Shown: in pieces, positions 62,881-64,000 of the stretch
How positions within the stretch are numbered: position 1 is the stretch's first letter
Layout of the letters: the number at the start of each line of letters is the position of its first letter
Assembly (NCBI RefSeq): GCF_005502275.1
Contig: NZ_SWLZ01000021.1
Location: 1 to 64,000, forward strand
Direction of reading: 5' to 3'
From: Robertmurraya siralis
GTDB lineage: Bacteria; Bacillota; Bacilli; Bacillales; Cytobacillaceae
DNA: 64,000 nt
Notes under the pieces: generated by a model
Seen by the model: only the letters and a program-made list of their open reading frames with translations
What the model was told of the DNA's origin: nothing
Databases searched by the model: none
Program-made: the position numbers and the translations under genes

Positions 62881-62909
62881 TTGACAGCAATTCAAAAATC
62901 AATTATTTT
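62881..62909 (+). promoter_or_regulatory. Promoter of the ABC-F leader
   Basis: Consensus TTGACA (62881-62886), exactly 17 bp, TATTTT (62904-62909). Transcription would start near 62916 and run through the leader. Confidence 0.8.
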
Positions 62910-62915
62910 TAAAGT

Positions 62916-63136
62916 ACCAATAACGAGAGGGTGACCCAATAAACATGAAGTTCTAATCCTATTTTTCGAAAAGACGAATTGAAGGTTTCAAAAAACACAG
63001 TGACTCGGCTGCTTTTTGTGTTGTCTTCAATTTAGATTTTCAGAATAGGATTAGATTTCCTGTTGTTGTCCTCACAACGACAGCTTCTTTGCGCAGCCAT
63101 GCGCCTCCTATTCTGAATATAGGAGGCGTTTTTTGT
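62916..63136 (+). promoter_or_regulatory. Attenuator leader with uORF for the ABC-F gene
   Basis: A three-codon ORF, ATG AAG TTC TAA (62945-62956, MKF), follows a Shine-Dalgarno (GAGGGTGA). TCTAATCCTATT (62952-62963), which includes its stop codon, pairs perfectly with AATAGGATTAGA (63044-63055) around an inner hairpin. TTCAGAATAGGA (63039-63050) can instead pair with TCCTATTCTGAA (63106-63117), the 5' arm of an intrinsic terminator (CGCCTCCTAT/ATAGGAGGCG, then TTTTTT, 63102-63134). So there are mutually exclusive terminator and antiterminator forms. Confidence 0.85.
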
Positions 63137-63167
63137 CTCCTCATACTTTTGCAATGGAGATGATCGT

Positions 63168-64000
63168 ATGCTTTTAGAAGCGATTGGCATAAAGTTTTAT
63201 ATCAAGGATCAACTATTATTAGATATTGAGCGCATTCAAGTTAATCAAGGAGAACGCATCGGCCTAATTGGCAAAAACGGAACTGGGAAGACCACTTTAT
63301 TAGAGGTGCTCGCAGGAAAAAAACAGGCTGAAGAAGGAATGATCCAACTGAATAGCACATGTGGGCTTTTACCTCAGCTCAAGCGTTCCAGCACAACTAA
63401 AAGTGGTGGTGAAGTGACGCAAGAATATATTATTGAGGCACTGGCGAGAAATCCGGAAATATTGTTAGCAGATGAACCGACTACCCATTTAGATACAGAG
63501 CATATTGAATGGTTAGAAAAAAAGTTGAGAGCCTGGCAAGGCGCCATCCTCTTGGTATCCCATGACAGAGCCTTTTTAGATGCCCTCTGCACCTCGATTT
63601 GGGAGCTTGAAAATGGTTGCATTAAAGAGTACAACGGCAATTATTCGGACTATTTGGAGCAGAAGGAGCTTGAATTACGGAGCCATGCAGCAGCCTATGA
63701 AAAATATGAACAAAAGAAAAAACAATTGGAAGAAGCATTGATTTTAAAAGAAAAGAAGGCAGCACGCGCAACAAAAGCACCGAAAAAAGGAATTGAGTCG
63801 AAAAAGGTGAAGCCGTATTTTGCCAAAAAACAAAAAAAGTTGCAAGCAGTTGCGAAATCAATTGAAACGAGATTGGAAAAACTCGAAAAGGTGGAAAAAA
63901 TCAAGGAAACTTCCCCCATACAGATGGCATTGCCTAACGAAGAAGCGTTCACTGGCAGAACGATCCTCCGTGTCCTCAATGTAGCAGGAGGGTTTGTCAA
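63168..64000 (+). CDS. ABC-F ATPase, probable ribosome-protection factor (partial)
   Basis: 277 codons to the right edge, no stop in the window. First ABC domain: Walker A GLIGKNGTGKTTLLE (about 35-49), degenerate signature KSGGEVTQEYI in place of LSGGQ, Walker B ILLADEPTTHLDTEH, LVSHDRAFLDAL. It is followed by a long charged, lysine-rich interdomain linker (KKKQLEEALILKEKKAARATK...). The first domain is compact, as in the Msr/Vga/VmlR type. These remove macrolide, lincosamide, streptogramin A or pleuromutilin drugs from ribosomes. Specificity is inference from family and leader. GGAGA precedes the ATG. Confidence 0.85.
   Translation, partial: MLLEAIGIKFYIKDQLLLDIERIQVNQGERIGLIGKNGTGKTTLLEVLAGKKQAEEGMIQLNSTCGLLPQLKRSSTTKSGGEVTQEYIIEALARNPEILLADEPTTHLDTEHIEWLEKKLRAWQGAILLVSHDRAFLDALCTSIWELENGCIKEYNGNYSDYLEQKELELRSHAAAYEKYEQKKKQLEEALILKEKKAARATKAPKKGIESKKVKPYFAKKQKKLQAVAKSIETRLEKLEKVEKIKETSPIQMALPNEEAFTGRTILRVLNVAGGFV

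Overview
The window is a piece of a Bacillaceae (low-GC Gram-positive, endospore-forming) chromosome. Evidence: the order tRNA cluster - sprT-like - cmpA - tex - rsbX - sigB - rsbW/V/U/T/S/R - ndoA/ndoAI - alr - ydcC-like lipoprotein - acpS - rhomboid - ydbT/ydbS - cshA matches Bacillus subtilis as I remember it. The small sporulation gene cmpA, spaced AGGAGG ribosome-binding sites, and near-consensus sigma-A, sigma-B, Rex, PerR and Fur sites agree with this. I cannot name the species.

Layout. 1-2030: eleven minus-strand tRNA genes (Asn, Ser, Glu, Asp, Gln, Lys, Leu, Leu, Arg, Pro, Gly) behind one strong promoter, plus two duplicated 5' tRNA fragments. 2.1-20.3 kb: conserved core (cmpA, tex, general stress sigB operon with its internal sigma-B promoter, MazEF-type toxin/antitoxin, alr, acpS, PH-domain membrane pair, CshA helicase), with decayed gene debris at 10.7-11.1 kb. 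21-28 kb: carboxylesterase, HemAT globin chemoreceptor, murF, ddl and a cation symporter. 28.4-40.4 kb: one B12-riboswitch-controlled operon of 13 genes for corrinoid uptake (BtuF, BtuC, BtuD fused to CbiZ) and nucleotide-loop assembly (CbiB, CobD, CobU, CobQ, CobS, CobC, adenosyltransferase). It also holds CblT/CblS-type alpha-ribazole import and kinase genes and no corrin-ring genes, so it is a salvage pathway. 40.5-47.4 kb: sfsA, mgtE, an IS1182-like transposase relic, rodA, a DedA protein and a PerR-box-preceded Dps. 47.5-58 kb: accessory metabolism, including a Rex-operator-controlled small ORF plus adhE, a truncated flavoprotein, a CPBP protease and a Fur-controlled haem monooxygenase. 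58-62 kb: an MscS channel and a GntR-ABC-transporter operon with a palindromic operator. 62.2-64 kb: a SET protein, a DUF3934-like small protein and an ABC-F ATPase that runs off the right edge.

The most interesting signals lie outside genes. (1) The ABC-F gene has an attenuator with a three-codon leader ORF (MKF) and three mutually exclusive RNA arms, the architecture of an antibiotic-sensing riboregulator. (2) A MITE-like repeat of about 135 bp, with GGCTTTGTTA-type inverted ends and internal hairpins, occurs in intact or decayed form at seven intergenic sites; one copy supplies the C-terminus of a small protein that has lost its own stop. (3) Two other repeat insertions sit between direct duplicates of a rho-independent terminator hairpin, suggesting elements that target terminators. 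No CRISPR array, rRNA gene, prophage or complete IS was found.
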